A stretch of DNA of 64,000 bases from positions 100,379-164,378 of the forward strand of contig PAUB01000015.1 of assembly GCA_002713695.1 (NCBI GenBank), written 5' to 3'. Below, one piece after another: positions 16,421 through 25,775 of the stretch. How positions within the stretch are numbered: the stretch's first letter is position 1; each line of letters opens with the position of its first letter. A model generated the notes under the pieces. It did no database searches. It had not been told where the DNA came from and was given only the letters and a program-made list of their open reading frames with translations. A program made the translations under genes and the position numbers. This DNA comes from Opitutaceae bacterium. GTDB lineage: Bacteria; Verrucomicrobiota; Verrucomicrobiia; Opitutales; Opitutaceae.

Positions 16421-18273
16421 AAGAAACCGCGGTAAAAGATAAGAATATCACGGTGGTCGAAAAGACCCGAGAAGAGCAGGCCGAAGCTCAATTTCGTCCG
16501 CTGCAGTGGGGGTTGATTCGTCGGCTCTTTTCTTACACGGGACCGGTGAAAACCAAACTGCGCGTCTTGATCGGGCTCACCCTGTTGCGCGCGATGTTGT
16601 TACCGGCGCTGATTTTCCTGTCGTCACGAATCATCTCGGGACCGATCGCCAATGGTGATTTAGAAGCACTTCCTTTGGTGGTGACTGGATTCGCTCTCCT
16701 CGCCCTATTTACGGAGGGCATGATGCGCTGGCGGCAGAAGTTTGCGCTCGAAATAGGCGAGGTGGTCGTGAACCGACTGCGGCACGATATCTTTGCGAAG
16801 ATGCTTGTGCAGCCGATGAGTTTTTTCCACCGCGTGAAACTTGGTCGGATCATTAGCCGGGTGACGAGTGATGTGGAAGCGTTGCGCGTGGGAATTCAGA
16901 ATGTGTTTTTCGTTTCGCTGGTGCAGGGCGGCCAAATGGTCGTGACCGCGGTCGTGATGGCGCTTCTGGATTTCAAGTTGTTTCTCGTGGTGCTCGCGAT
17001 GGCTCCAGTGCTTTACATGATTAACCGCCACTTCCGCATGAAACTCAGTAAGCTCACGCGGGCGACGCACGAGAGTTTCAGCCGGGTGACGGCGACGCTG
17101 GCGGAATCGGTGACAGGTATACGGGTGACGCAGGGTTTTGTGCGACAGGAAACCAACGCCGGATTCTTCCGTAATTTGTTGTCTGATCATTCACGCTACA
17201 ATCTCGCGCTGGCACGCACCTCCGGCGTGCTCACGCCGTTGCTCGAATTGAACAGTCAGTTCTTCGTGGCGATCCTGTTGATGTTCGGCGGCTGGCGCAC
17301 ATTGCACGGCGACATGTCGATGCAATCGCTGATCCAGTTTTTCTTCCTTTCGAATTTCTTCTTCGCGCCGGTGGCGACGTTGGGAAACCAATACAACGCA
17401 GCCTTGATGTCGATGGCAGGCGCCGAGCGCGTGTTTAACATGATCGACGCGAAGCCCGATTGGGAAGACAAGCTGACCGCGATTGATTTGCCAAATACAC
17501 GCAGAACCGGCGGTGCATCGGAAGATGCGGAAGTGGGAGCGCGTGTGGAATTGAGAAATCTATCGTTTGGCTACGTGCCGGGTAAGAAGATTTTGCATGA
17601 TGTGAATCTGGTGGTCGAACCGGGGCAAGCGATCGCTTTGGTGGGGCACACCGGTAGCGGCAAGAGCTCGATCATTAACCTGATCTCGAAGTTCTATCTG
17701 CCGACCGACGGCGAAGTGCTCATCGACGGCCACGAAATCCGCGACATTAGGAGCCTCTCTCTGCATCGACAACTGGGTATGGTGCAGCAGCAAAACTTCC
17801 TCTTCGCCGGCACGGTGTTTGATAACATTCGTATGAGTAAGCCGGACGCGACCGAAGATGAGGTGCGCGAAGCGGCCCGCCAATTGGACTGTCTCGATAT
17901 TTTAGAGGATTTACCTAAAGGCTTATCCACGGATGTGGGAGAGAAAGGCGCGGCCCTTTCCGTGGGCCAACGACAGCTGGTTTGCTTCACGCGAGCTTTG
18001 TTGGCCGATCCGCGCATCGTGATTCTCGATGAGGCGACGAGTTCGATTGATGCGCTCACCGAGGCGCGATTGCAGAAGGCGTTGTCCGTGCTCTTACGCG
18101 GTCGCACGAGCTTTAGCGTGGCGCATCGCTTGAGCACGATTTGCGATGCGGATCAGGTTTTGGTTCTCGATCAGGGTCGCGTAGTCGAGCGTGGAATCCA
18201 CGACGAGCTACTCGCTTTGGGTGGCCAATACGCTGAACTCTACCAGCAATTCACCCAAGTGGATGAAGACTAG
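16417..18273 (+). CDS. ABC exporter half-transporter, subunit 2 (catalytic Glu, altered signature)
   Basis: A 618-residue partner with six transmembrane helices (residues of about 45-340) and an ATPase domain. Walker A is GHTGSGKSS, the Q-loop is in GMVQQQNFLFAG, and Walker B ILDEATSSID has the catalytic Glu539. The signature is LSVGQ (514-518) instead of LSGGQ. Paired with subunit 1, this puts the weak signature opposite the weak Walker B, giving one consensus and one degenerate ATP site, as in TM287/288-type heterodimers. A strong AAGGAGGA ribosome-binding site lies 7 bases before the ATG, within the end of subunit 1. Confidence 0.92.
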   Translation: MKETAVKDKNITVVEKTREEQAEAQFRPLQWGLIRRLFSYTGPVKTKLRVLIGLTLLRAMLLPALIFLSSRIISGPIANGDLEALPLVVTGFALLALFTEGMMRWRQKFALEIGEVVVNRLRHDIFAKMLVQPMSFFHRVKLGRIISRVTSDVEALRVGIQNVFFVSLVQGGQMVVTAVVMALLDFKLFLVVLAMAPVLYMINRHFRMKLSKLTRATHESFSRVTATLAESVTGIRVTQGFVRQETNAGFFRNLLSDHSRYNLALARTSGVLTPLLELNSQFFVAILLMFGGWRTLHGDMSMQSLIQFFFLSNFFFAPVATLGNQYNAALMSMAGAERVFNMIDAKPDWEDKLTAIDLPNTRRTGGASEDAEVGARVELRNLSFGYVPGKKILHDVNLVVEPGQAIALVGHTGSGKSSIINLISKFYLPTDGEVLIDGHEIRDIRSLSLHRQLGMVQQQNFLFAGTVFDNIRMSKPDATEDEVREAARQLDCLDILEDLPKGLSTDVGEKGAALSVGQRQLVCFTRALLADPRIVILDEATSSIDALTEARLQKALSVLLRGRTSFSVAHRLSTICDADQVLVLDQGRVVERGIHDELLALGGQYAELYQQFTQVDED

Positions 18274-18392
18274 TGAAAAATCTCGTGATCTCCTAAAACG
18301 GGAGTCTTGTAAAATTCTCCTAGGCAAAGTGTCCTTTATCCCTCTATATGAGGGTTGTCTTCAACTAATAGAACCCTAACCAAAAAATAATT

Positions 18393-18665
18393 ATGGCTAA
18401 AAAAACCGCACGTAAACCCAATGCCGCATTCATGAAACCTGTCACACCGGATGATGCTCTCGCCGCTGTAGTTGGTTCCAACCCCCTTCCTCGCACTGAG
18501 CTTACTAAAAAGCTCTGGGTGTATATCAAGAAGAACAATCTTCAAGATGCGAAGGTGCGCACACAGATCAATGCCGACGATAAGCTGAAGGCCGTCTTCG
18601 ACGGTAAAATGTCTGTCAGTATGTTTGAGATGACTAAGCTCGTTTCGGGCCACGTCACCAAGTAG
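18393..18665 (+). CDS. SWIB/MDM2-domain protein
   Basis: A 90-residue protein made almost entirely of one SWIB domain: PVTPDDALAAVVGSNPLPRT, then LTKKLWVYIKKNNLQD, an INADDKLKAVFDGK segment, then MFEMTKLVSGH. A basic N-terminal tail (MAKKTARKP) suggests nucleic-acid contact. Stand-alone SWIB proteins are typical of Chlamydiae and Verrucomicrobia. In chlamydiae one is fused to topoisomerase, so a chromatin or topology role is proposed, but no function is proven. It has its own strong terminator, suggesting high, independent expression. Confidence 0.93.
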   Translation: MAKKTARKPNAAFMKPVTPDDALAAVVGSNPLPRTELTKKLWVYIKKNNLQDAKVRTQINADDKLKAVFDGKMSVSMFEMTKLVSGHVTK

Positions 18666-18692
18666 GCTGGCTATCCTTCCTTCTACTTTTAA

Positions 18693-18721
18693 CCGCCGTG
18701 GATATCCACGGCGGTTTTTTT
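18693..18721 (+). terminator. Rho-independent terminator of the SWIB gene
   Basis: Perfect palindrome CCGCCGTGG-ATAT-CCACGGCGG (18693-18714) followed by seven T residues, 28 bases after the stop codon. This is one of the strongest terminators in the window. Confidence 0.93.
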
Positions 18722-18874
18722 GTGAGGTTCCCAAGGGGAGGTTCGTGATTGCCTGATAGTAAGGGGTGCGTATCGCTAGCACTATTGTGGCTACCCTAAT
18801 GCGCTTTCGGATTTTCCGCCCCGATAGCATCAGGGGTAATCCTAGTGGCTGGGTCATTGCACGGGCGTGTGTCT

Positions 18875-20850
18875 ATGACCAGCGAGAATAAGGAGATTCG
18901 CGCAGACCTAATTCGCGATGCGCAACGGGAGGAGGCGATTTTTTTTGGACGAGGAGCTTAGTAATTTGATGGGCACTAGGGCCGACCTAAAGGCCACCTC
19001 TACCGTGATGTGAAGAGTCGCTTGGTGCGCTACCGTGGGGCTGATCCTGCGCTGCAGTTTGTTTATATTTTTCGGGCGAATCCAGATGGCGTTATTTTTC
19101 TAGCCGATTCAGAGCCGAATAATTCGGAAGACATCTCTTTACCCGGTGAAAATTATTCCGAGGCGACGAATTCGCCGGGGCTGCAGAGCATTTTGAAAAA
19201 AGGGGATACCTTCCACGGAAGGTCCGATCGCCGATTCGTTTGGCACTTGGGTGACCGGTTATGCGGTGGTCTCACGGCGGTGCGCACGCGTCACGACGAG
19301 GTGTCTTGTTGTGTGATGGTCTTCGAAGATCAGACCAAGATGCGCGAGAGTGAATCCGTGCTGCGTGAGTCGCGAGATCGCGCCGAGGCGGGTGATCGCG
19401 CGAAGAGTCAATTTTTGCCCACAATGAGCCACGAGGTGCGCACTCCGCTGAATGGCATTCTGGGTTTCACCAATCTGCTGCTCGAGACGCCGCTCAGTGC
19501 GGAGCAACACGAATGCATGGAGACCATTCGCTCGAGTGGCGAAGCGCTCATCCAATTAACGGATGATATTTTGGATTTCGCTCGGATCGAATCGAGCAAT
19601 CTCAAGTTGGACCTGAAACCGTGCGATCCATGTGAGAGTGTGGAAGAGGCACTCGATTTGCTCGCCACGAATGCGGGGTCGAAGAGGGTAGAGCTCTTAC
19701 ATTGGATCGATGAATCGCTGCCCGAGCATGTGTTGACGGATCCTGGGAGACTCGTCAGGTGCTGATCAACTTAGTTAAGAATGCCGTGAAGTTTACCGAA
19801 GTCGATGAAATCGCCGTGACGCTCTCTGCTTACCGGATTAGCGCTGCGACCGAAAAAGATGCGGCCATGTGGGAGCTAAAATTTACGGTTCGCGATACGG
19901 GTATCGGAATCGCGAAGGATAAATACGATAGGCTATTCCGCCCCTTTAGCCAAGTGGAAGATACTCCCACTCGTCGCTATGGTGGCACGGGATTAGGTTT
20001 GGTGATCAGTCGCACTTTAGTCGAATTGATGGGTGGCGAGATCGGCCTCGAAAGCGAAGTCGAAGTAGGATCGACCTTCACGTTTACGATCAAGGCTGAG
20101 GGTTTGGCGTAAGATACGAGCATCGCTCGCCCGGCTCCTCCAAATATTTCAGGGATGCGTCTGGCGGTTGTAGCGAAGCCCGGTGGATTTCGCACCGAGC
20201 GCACGCGCTTGGGTGAACGTTGGGGAGCGCAGGTCATGAAAATGACTTCGGAAGAGCTCTCCGCGGATACGTGGGACATGGCCTTGGTTGATCTTCCAGA
20301 CATGCAAGCGGCGGCCTTGAGTTCGCTCGAAGAAGCGCGCCCGGGGATGTCACGGGAAAGATGGTCGCCTTGGTATTGTTGACCTTGCCATTGGAGACCC
20401 GGACCGCTTTGCGTCCCCATTTTCGCATGTTGATTAACAAACCTGCGCACCACTCCTCATTGCGTGCAGCTTTTGGGGCGACCTCATCAAGGCGAGTGCT
20501 TCGCCCAGTGATTTAGAAAAACTCTTTCGATCTGCGTGTGCTACTAGTGGAGGATAATCCGGTGAACTAACGCCTCATGCAAAAGGTGCTGGCGAATCTG
20601 GGTTGCACCTGGACGGTGGCGGAAAACGGCAAGATGGCTTTGGATGAATTGAAACGCGTGGATTACCATGTGGTGCTGATGGATCTGCACATGCCGGCGA
20701 TGGATGGCGCAACCGCGATCGCGGCGATTCGCGACGGCCAGATCGGTGATAGTATGCGCGATGTCTGGATCGCAGCTTTGACGGCGGATGCTCGAGCGCT
20801 ATTTCGAGCACGAGAAGAGCAAGCAGGACCAAACTTCGTAATCGGCGAGA
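18875..20850 (+). pseudogene. Decayed hybrid sensor histidine kinase/response regulator
   Basis: Fragments in changing frames reconstruct a hybrid kinase. A sensor region comes first (LDEELSNLMGTRADLK, then HLYRDVKSRLVRYRGADP, PDGVIFLADSEP). Next are the His-phosphorylation helix (MSHEVRTPLNGILGFTNLL), an ATPase domain ([51 protein letters not shown]), and a receiver (LLVEDNPVN, VVLMDLHMPAMDG). Lesions: a shift near 18990; one missing base near 19757, where DPGRL should run into RQVLINL; TAA at 20110-20112; a shift near 20360; and TAA at 20568-20570 replacing a likely Gln codon (CAA). The 3' end stops at the PPK2 gene without a complete receiver. The original promoter and membrane segment are not identifiable. 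No functional kinase can be made. Confidence 0.88.
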
Positions 20851-22338
20851 CTACTCGGCTTCCAGAGCATCCGCGATGCGGCGGCAGCTCAGCTTCAACA
20901 CCTGTAGGCGTGCGTAGCGTTTGTCTTCAGCAGACACGAGATACCAAGGCGCCCAGCTCTTGTCGGTGAGCATGAGCATATCGCCAACGGATGTCTCGTA
21001 TTCGCTCCACTGATCGCGATTACGCCAATCCTCTTCGTTCATCTTGTGGCGTTTGTATTCCGTTTCCTCGCGGAGCCGGAAACGTTTCAGCTGCTCCTCT
21101 TGGCTAATGTGCAGCCAAAATTTCAGCACGATTACGCCATCTTCGCTCATCTGATGTTCGAATTCATTGAGTTCCTGATAGGCGCGTTTCCATTCCTCTT
21201 CACGGGCAAAGCCTTCGATCCGTTCAACCAAAACACGTCCATACCACGAGCGGTCAAAAACGGTGACGCGACCAGCTTGGGGAAGATGTTGCCAGAATCG
21301 CCAAAGGTAGTGATGCGCCTTTTCCTCTTTGGTGGGCTTAGCCACTGGGATCACGCGACAATCGCGCGCATCAATCGCATTGGTCAGTCGCCGAATCGCT
21401 CCGCCTTTGCCCGCGGCATCCCAGCCTTCAAAAATAAAAGCAATCGATCGCTTCTTTTTCGCAGCGAGCCTCACCAGTTGATTTAGTTTACCGAGCCAAC
21501 GATCGCGTTTCTTAACGTATTCAGCCGGGGATAGTTTTTTATCCAACGGCAAAGATTTGAGCTTGGTAACCCCTTCGGGTTCCAAGGGGGTGATTTTATT
21601 AGGCCGACCAGCAGGGGGAAGGGTGCGATGCTGCTTATAATGATCCTCGAATGCCGTGAGAAGCGCCTCGGTAATTGCAACATTACGAGTGCGCTCGTTT
21701 TCCGCTTCGATAATCGTCCAATTTGCGCCCGTGCGATTCGTGGCTTTGCGGAGAGTTTTCCCGAGGGAATTACGCAGATTGTAGTTCCGGTGGCTTTCCC
21801 AATCTCGTGGAGTCACTTTCCATGCCGTGCGGCTGTTCGATTCGAGTTTGGTGAGCTTCTTGTGTTGAGCTTCTTTGGACAGATTAAGCCAGCATTTCAC
21901 AATTAAGACACCATCCGCTACGAGTAATCGTTCGAAGTGCTCGATGCGTTGGAGGGCATGTTTGAACTTCTTAGGATCGGCATTCTTGGCTGAGGCCTCA
22001 CGCATAGCTTCCGTATACCAAGAGCCGGCGTAGATGCCGATTCGGCCTTGAGGTGGCAGGCAACGCCAGTAGCGCCACATGTAGGGCCGGGCGCTTTCTT
22101 CATCAGTGGGAGGATGAAAGGCAAAGACCTCGACACCTCGAGGATCGAGCCAGCTATTGAGGGTGTTGATCGCCTCCCCTTTGCCGGTCGATTCGACTCC
22201 AGCGATGACCAAAAGCACGGGGAAAGGGACCTTCTTCAACTTCACCTGCAGCTGGATAAGCTGCTCGCGTAGCTCGGGCACGCGAGCTGCATAGTCCTCT
22301 TTTGAAATTTTATTTCGTGTGCTACGAGATGTCGCCAT
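20851..22338 (-). CDS. Polyphosphate kinase 2 with two tandem PPK2 domains (AMP phosphotransferase type)
   Basis: A 495-residue protein with two PPK2 domains. The first (residues of about 15-240) carries VIAGVESTGKGEAINTLNSW. The second (about 265-490) has FIFEGWDAAGKGGAIRRL, the lid region TKEEKAHHYLWRFWQHLP and VFDRSWYGRVLVER, the full set of catalytic signatures. Two-domain class II PPK2 enzymes use polyphosphate to turn AMP into ADP (known as Pap), with the C-terminal domain active. The length matches Pap (about 496 aa). The Lys/Arg richness fits polyphosphate binding. The gene ends at the wreck of the kinase gene on the other strand. Confidence 0.92.
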   Translation of the reverse strand: MATSRSTRNKISKEDYAARVPELREQLIQLQVKLKKVPFPVLLVIAGVESTGKGEAINTLNSWLDPRGVEVFAFHPPTDEESARPYMWRYWRCLPPQGRIGIYAGSWYTEAMREASAKNADPKKFKHALQRIEHFERLLVADGVLIVKCWLNLSKEAQHKKLTKLESNSRTAWKVTPRDWESHRNYNLRNSLGKTLRKATNRTGANWTIIEAENERTRNVAITEALLTAFEDHYKQHRTLPPAGRPNKITPLEPEGVTKLKSLPLDKKLSPAEYVKKRDRWLGKLNQLVRLAAKKKRSIAFIFEGWDAAGKGGAIRRLTNAIDARDCRVIPVAKPTKEEKAHHYLWRFWQHLPQAGRVTVFDRSWYGRVLVERIEGFAREEEWKRAYQELNEFEHQMSEDGVIVLKFWLHISQEEQLKRFRLREETEYKRHKMNEEDWRNRDQWSEYETSVGDMLMLTDKSWAPWYLVSAEDKRYARLQVLKLSCRRIADALEAE

Positions 22339-22505
22339 GCAGCGGAAAGATGTGAAGGCCTTCGCTATTTATGTCGAGATTGGGATGACTGATTCTGCGC
22401 ATTGTTACATTCACGCTTGATCCTGGCAGGATTGGCTGCGCCCGATGTTTTGGGCTTCAAGCCCGTAAACCCATTCACGACTACTTTACCCCAAGCAGCT
22501 CTCGC

Positions 22506-22580
22506 ATGAAATTAGCAAATGCTAAGCACTGGCTCGCGCTGGGCATTCTGCTGGCCTGTTTGGCTTCGCAGGTAGTGTGA
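22506..22580 (+). pseudogene. Orphan signal-peptide-like ORF
   Basis: Twenty-four codons (MKLANAKHWLALGILLAC, then LASQVV and TGA) form a textbook secretion signal with nothing behind it. The sequence downstream is a degenerate dsbD-like piece on the opposite strand. It is probably the 5' stump of an exported-protein gene lost by rearrangement. Confidence 0.4.
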
Positions 22581-22850
22581 TCGTGATCGGGAGGAGGGCG
22601 TCTCCATCGTAGCTGTTTCCGGTGATCATTTCGGTGTGATCTTTGATTACGTGGGGGGGCGGGCCATTGGATGGGGCCGGCGGAAAAACCTTCAGGCGGG
22701 GCCCATTGGATCTTTGGGGAGTCCGGTGCCGGGGTTGAGCCAGTAGGTATGCCAATGCAGATCGTGCTGGAGACGAAGCCCAATGGTGAAGGGTTCACCG
22801 GCTTGAATGGTTTGTCCTTCGCTGACCAGAGTCGCGTTTTCCTGAGCCCG
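22560..22850 (-). pseudogene. Degenerate partial copy of the dsbD N-terminal domain
   Basis: On the minus strand, broken frames match DsbD residues of about 30-100. They include GEPFTIGLRLQHDLHWHTYW, an LNPGTGLP stretch, then in another frame PPEGFSAGPIQWPAP, then ITGNSYDGDALLPITITLP. The intact dsbD at 23635-25698 has the same order (LRLQHDAHWHTYWVNPGTG, PPGFTAGPIQWPAP, VIGNGYENDQLLPVTITPP), and the two are alike at the DNA level. At least two frameshifts and one stop are present, and no transmembrane or thioredoxin part remains. This is a duplicated, decaying fragment. Confidence 0.75.
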
Positions 22851-22903
22851 TCATCAAGGGAGAGGGTTTGCGCTCTGATCGGAAACGAGCTGAAATCGCC
22901 GAC

Positions 22904-23176
22904 ATGAGTTTATACTGGGGCGATTTGCACAATCATTGCGCGGTGAGTTACGGTGATGGCACCCCTGAGCGTGCGCTCGATAACGCGCGGCAGCATTTGG
23001 ATTTTTGCACGATTACGGGTCACGCATTCTGGCCGGATATGCCGATGGATTTGGCGAGAAATAATAAGGGTGGCGGTATCCACATGGGAGGCTTTGCCAA
23101 ACTTCAGCACTTCTGGCCGCAGTTGAGGCTCCAGCAAAGCGCGGCCAAAACCATCTGCCCCACGGCTTTGGTATGA
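22904..23176 (+). pseudogene. N-terminal fragment of a PHP/DUF3604-type metal-dependent hydrolase
   Basis: About 90 codons start LYWGDLHNHCAVSYGDGTPE, with HxH metal ligands, followed by RALDNARQHLDFCTITGHAF and WPDMP. This is the conserved beginning of DUF3604/PHP proteins, which are normally 400 or more residues. The similarity fades after GGFAKLQHFWPQL and the frame closes at 23176, so most of the protein is missing. Together with the preceding two pieces it marks a rearranged stretch. Confidence 0.65.
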
Positions 23177-23351
23177 TCTGCATGCGACGACATCCTCTAA
23201 TCGCGTAGCGTATTGCGAGTGCGGGGCGAGCAAATGAAAAAATATTGGTGTCGTGTTTTCAGCGGGACTTTTTAAAAAGGCCAACTCAGTCTGATACTCG
23301 GGAAGAAACCATCTACGGTTTACCCCGGTGATCTTACCTTGAGTTAACCTT

Positions 23352-23573
23352 ATGAGAGAAGAATACCTACAAGAAGCCGCAGCGATAATCGATGATCCGA
23401 ACATCCTCGTGAATGTGGTTTCACGCCGCGTGAAACAGCTGCGGGCCGGGAATCGCCCTCTGGTTGAATCTCTGGAAAGACTTTCCCCCGAGGATATCGC
23501 TTTGCGCGAAATCATCGAAGGCAAGATCAGCTACGAGCCACCTACGGAAGAGGAATTGGCGAAGCGTAGTTAG
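23352..23573 (+). CDS. rpoZ: RNA polymerase omega subunit
   Basis: A 73-residue omega subunit: DPNILVNVVSRRVKQLRAGN, then a short variable loop, then LSPEDIALREIIEGKISYE and an acidic tail (PPTEEELAKRS). Omega wraps the C-terminus of beta-prime and assists assembly of RNA polymerase. The conserved N-terminal helix and the ALREI..GKI helix are complete and the length is normal. It is a single gene, convergent with dsbD; a hairpin between them ends both transcripts. Confidence 0.93.
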   Translation: MREEYLQEAAAIIDDPNILVNVVSRRVKQLRAGNRPLVESLERLSPEDIALREIIEGKISYEPPTEEELAKRS

Positions 23574-23601
23574 TGCTTCGCTGTAAGTCGTCGGTCGATT
23601 G

Positions 23602-23644
23602 ATGTCCGGTTTCGGTTTAATCACCGACCGGACATTATTTTTTG
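23602..23644 (+). terminator. Terminator between rpoZ and dsbD
   Basis: ATGTCCGGT (23602-23610) pairs with ACCGGACAT (23627-23635), and an inner TCGGT/ACCGA pair extends the stem. A TTATTTTTT run follows. It lies 28 bases after the rpoZ stop and touches the dsbD stop codon on the other strand. Confidence 0.82.
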
Positions 23645-25698
23645 TTGTCTTTCAACGCATCCAGCACGGTGCCTGCCGTGAGGAGTTCCGGTAGCAAGAT
23701 TGGGTCGGATTGTCCGGGCATCCAGATCACGTTGAAGGGAACGGCGCTGCGGTGGTATTTCGCGAGCTCTGCGGTAATCAGTGGGTCCTGGTTGGTCCAG
23801 TCGCCGCGTAGGGTTACGATCTTGTTGTCGGCGAAATATTTCAGAACTTCATCGTCACCAAAGACGAGTTTCTTGTTGGCCTGACAGGTGGCGCACCACC
23901 GAGCGGTGAAATCGACGTAGATGGTGCGATCGTCTGCACGGAGACTCTCAACGGTTTCGGAGCTCCATTTCCCCCACTTTACTTCGTTGTCATCAGGGGC
24001 CGATGGCCATCCGGTCCATGCGCCGATGGCGAATACGGCCAGACCGGCGATCAGTCCAAACTTTGCGCGTCCGGCGGATGCGCCGGGAGCATTCCAACGG
24101 CCGTAGATCCACACGCCCATGGCGATGATCACGAGTCCGATCAGCGCAGTAAGCATCGCACCTTGTTCGAGTTGGCCGGCAAGCACCCACACGAGATAGC
24201 CTACGGTCGCGTAGAGAGGGAAGGCCATGAACTGTTTGAATGTTTCCATCCATGCGCCGGGTCGTGGGAGAATCTTAATCGCGCCAGGGAAGATAGAGAG
24301 TAGCAGGTAGGGCGTCGAAAGGCCGATGGCGATGACGGTGAAAATAGTGAAGGATTGCACCACGGGCAGCGCGAGGGCTGCACCTAAAGCAGGGGCGAGA
24401 AATGGGGCTGAGCAGGGAGTCGCGACGACCGTCGCAAGCACGCCAGTGAAGAACGAGCCGCTGTAGCCCGACTTCGATTGGAGACCGGAACCAACGCCCA
24501 CTGCAGACATACCAAACTCGAACAGGCCACTCATGTTCAAAGCGAAAACCAGTAACAGAACTGAGAGGAGATAAACAAAGATCGGAGATTGAAGTTGGAA
24601 TCCCCAACCGAGCTCCTCACCGCCTGCTCGCAACACGGCAAGAGCGCCGGCGAGCACCCAGAATGATGAGAGCACACCAATAGTAAATGCGACACCGTGC
24701 ATCGCGACTTTTCGCCGATCACTTCCGGCCTGGTTAACGAAGCCGAGGATTTTGATTCCCAGCACGGGAAAGACACAAGGCATCAGGTTGAGGATGAGGC
24801 CACCAACCAATGCGAGCAGGAGCGTGCCCGTCAGGGTGGGAGTGTCGCCAACCGACGCGGCTGCAGCCGCCGTCAAGGACACTTCTACGCGCAATCCCGG
24901 CAGAGTCCCGTCAGCCAGCCAACCGTTTCCGGCGGTCAATACCCCGATCAAGTGCGTCGCGTCCTGCGGGCCATCGGGCGAAATATCCAGCTTGAGCGCG
25001 TAACCGCCGGAGCCATCAGCGGCCATGTTTTGCGGTGCCTCATAAGCCACGAGGTTGTCGTCCGCAAAAAAATGAAGATTGGTGGGAAGGTGATTATTTT
25101 CGCCGTTGGGCGTGACATGGAGTGTGATGGATTTCGCGGTCCGGCTCGCGGCCACGCTCCATTTATCCACTGCTCTGGGTAGACCGGCTACGACCTCATC
25201 AATGCGTCTACCCAGTTCTCCTTTGGTCGCCGGGGCCTCGCTGCCGACCGGCAGGGCCAGCTCGAGATCGGCTTCGCCGGGCATGCAGACATCCTTACAC
25301 ATCAGCCATTCAATCCGCGCCCGTAGCGTGATTCTTTCCCCCGCCCGTAGATCTGCCGGCGGTGTAATCGTGACCGGCAGCAATTGGTCATTTTCGTAAC
25401 CGTTGCCAATCACATTACCCATCCGATCTTTCAGCGCCACCGGAGCCGGCCATTGAATCGGTCCGGCCGTAAACCCGGGCGGCAGCTCCCAGGCTATCTC
25501 GGTGGCAAGCCCGGTGCCGGGATTTACCCAATAAGTATGCCAGTGCGCATCGTGTTGCAGGCGCAGCGCCACGGTAAACGGCTGGCCGGGCTGAATCGTT
25601 TTGTCTGCTCCAACAAGAGAGGCTTTGACTTGCGCCGTAGCCCAAGGTGATGCCCACAGGGCAAGAGCAAGAAATACGAGGAGTCGGGTGAACTTCAT
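23635..25698 (-). CDS. dsbD: DsbD-type thiol:disulfide interchange protein
   Basis: A 687-residue inner-membrane protein that carries electrons from cytosolic thioredoxin to the periplasm. Order: a signal peptide (MKFTRLLVFLALALWA), a periplasmic domain with the Cys pair in WLMCKDVCMPG, about eight transmembrane helices (LLLALVGGLILNLMPCVFPV begins the first, with a conserved Cys; TPCSAPFLAPALG holds the second), and a C-terminal thioredoxin domain with FTARWCATCQ (Cys602 and Cys605). These three pairs are the relay cysteines. It supports disulfide isomerisation or cytochrome c maturation, and could feed the thioredoxin-fold protein at 32137. A degenerate copy of its N-terminus lies at 22560-22850. 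Confidence 0.93.
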   Translation of the reverse strand: MKFTRLLVFLALALWASPWATAQVKASLVGADKTIQPGQPFTVALRLQHDAHWHTYWVNPGTGLATEIAWELPPGFTAGPIQWPAPVALKDRMGNVIGNGYENDQLLPVTITPPADLRAGERITLRARIEWLMCKDVCMPGEADLELALPVGSEAPATKGELGRRIDEVVAGLPRAVDKWSVAASRTAKSITLHVTPNGENNHLPTNLHFFADDNLVAYEAPQNMAADGSGGYALKLDISPDGPQDATHLIGVLTAGNGWLADGTLPGLRVEVSLTAAAAASVGDTPTLTGTLLLALVGGLILNLMPCVFPVLGIKILGFVNQAGSDRRKVAMHGVAFTIGVLSSFWVLAGALAVLRAGGEELGWGFQLQSPIFVYLLSVLLLVFALNMSGLFEFGMSAVGVGSGLQSKSGYSGSFFTGVLATVVATPCSAPFLAPALGAALALPVVQSFTIFTVIAIGLSTPYLLLSIFPGAIKILPRPGAWMETFKQFMAFPLYATVGYLVWVLAGQLEQGAMLTALIGLVIIAMGVWIYGRWNAPGASAGRAKFGLIAGLAVFAIGAWTGWPSAPDDNEVKWGKWSSETVESLRADDRTIYVDFTARWCATCQANKKLVFGDDEVLKYFADNKIVTLRGDWTNQDPLITAELAKYHRSAVPFNVIWMPGQSDPILLPELLTAGTVLDALKDNKK

Positions 25699-25775
25699 GA
25701 ATGGAAGGATAGTAATAACATAGAGAGACGCAAATCACGGGAAACCTCCCTATAAATGATTGGGCGGGCGTTTAC

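Noticed and set aside
22910..23524. A 204-codon frame on the minus strand over the PHP fragment and rpoZ
   Set aside because: It overlaps the strongly conserved rpoZ gene and shows no domain, so it is treated as chance.
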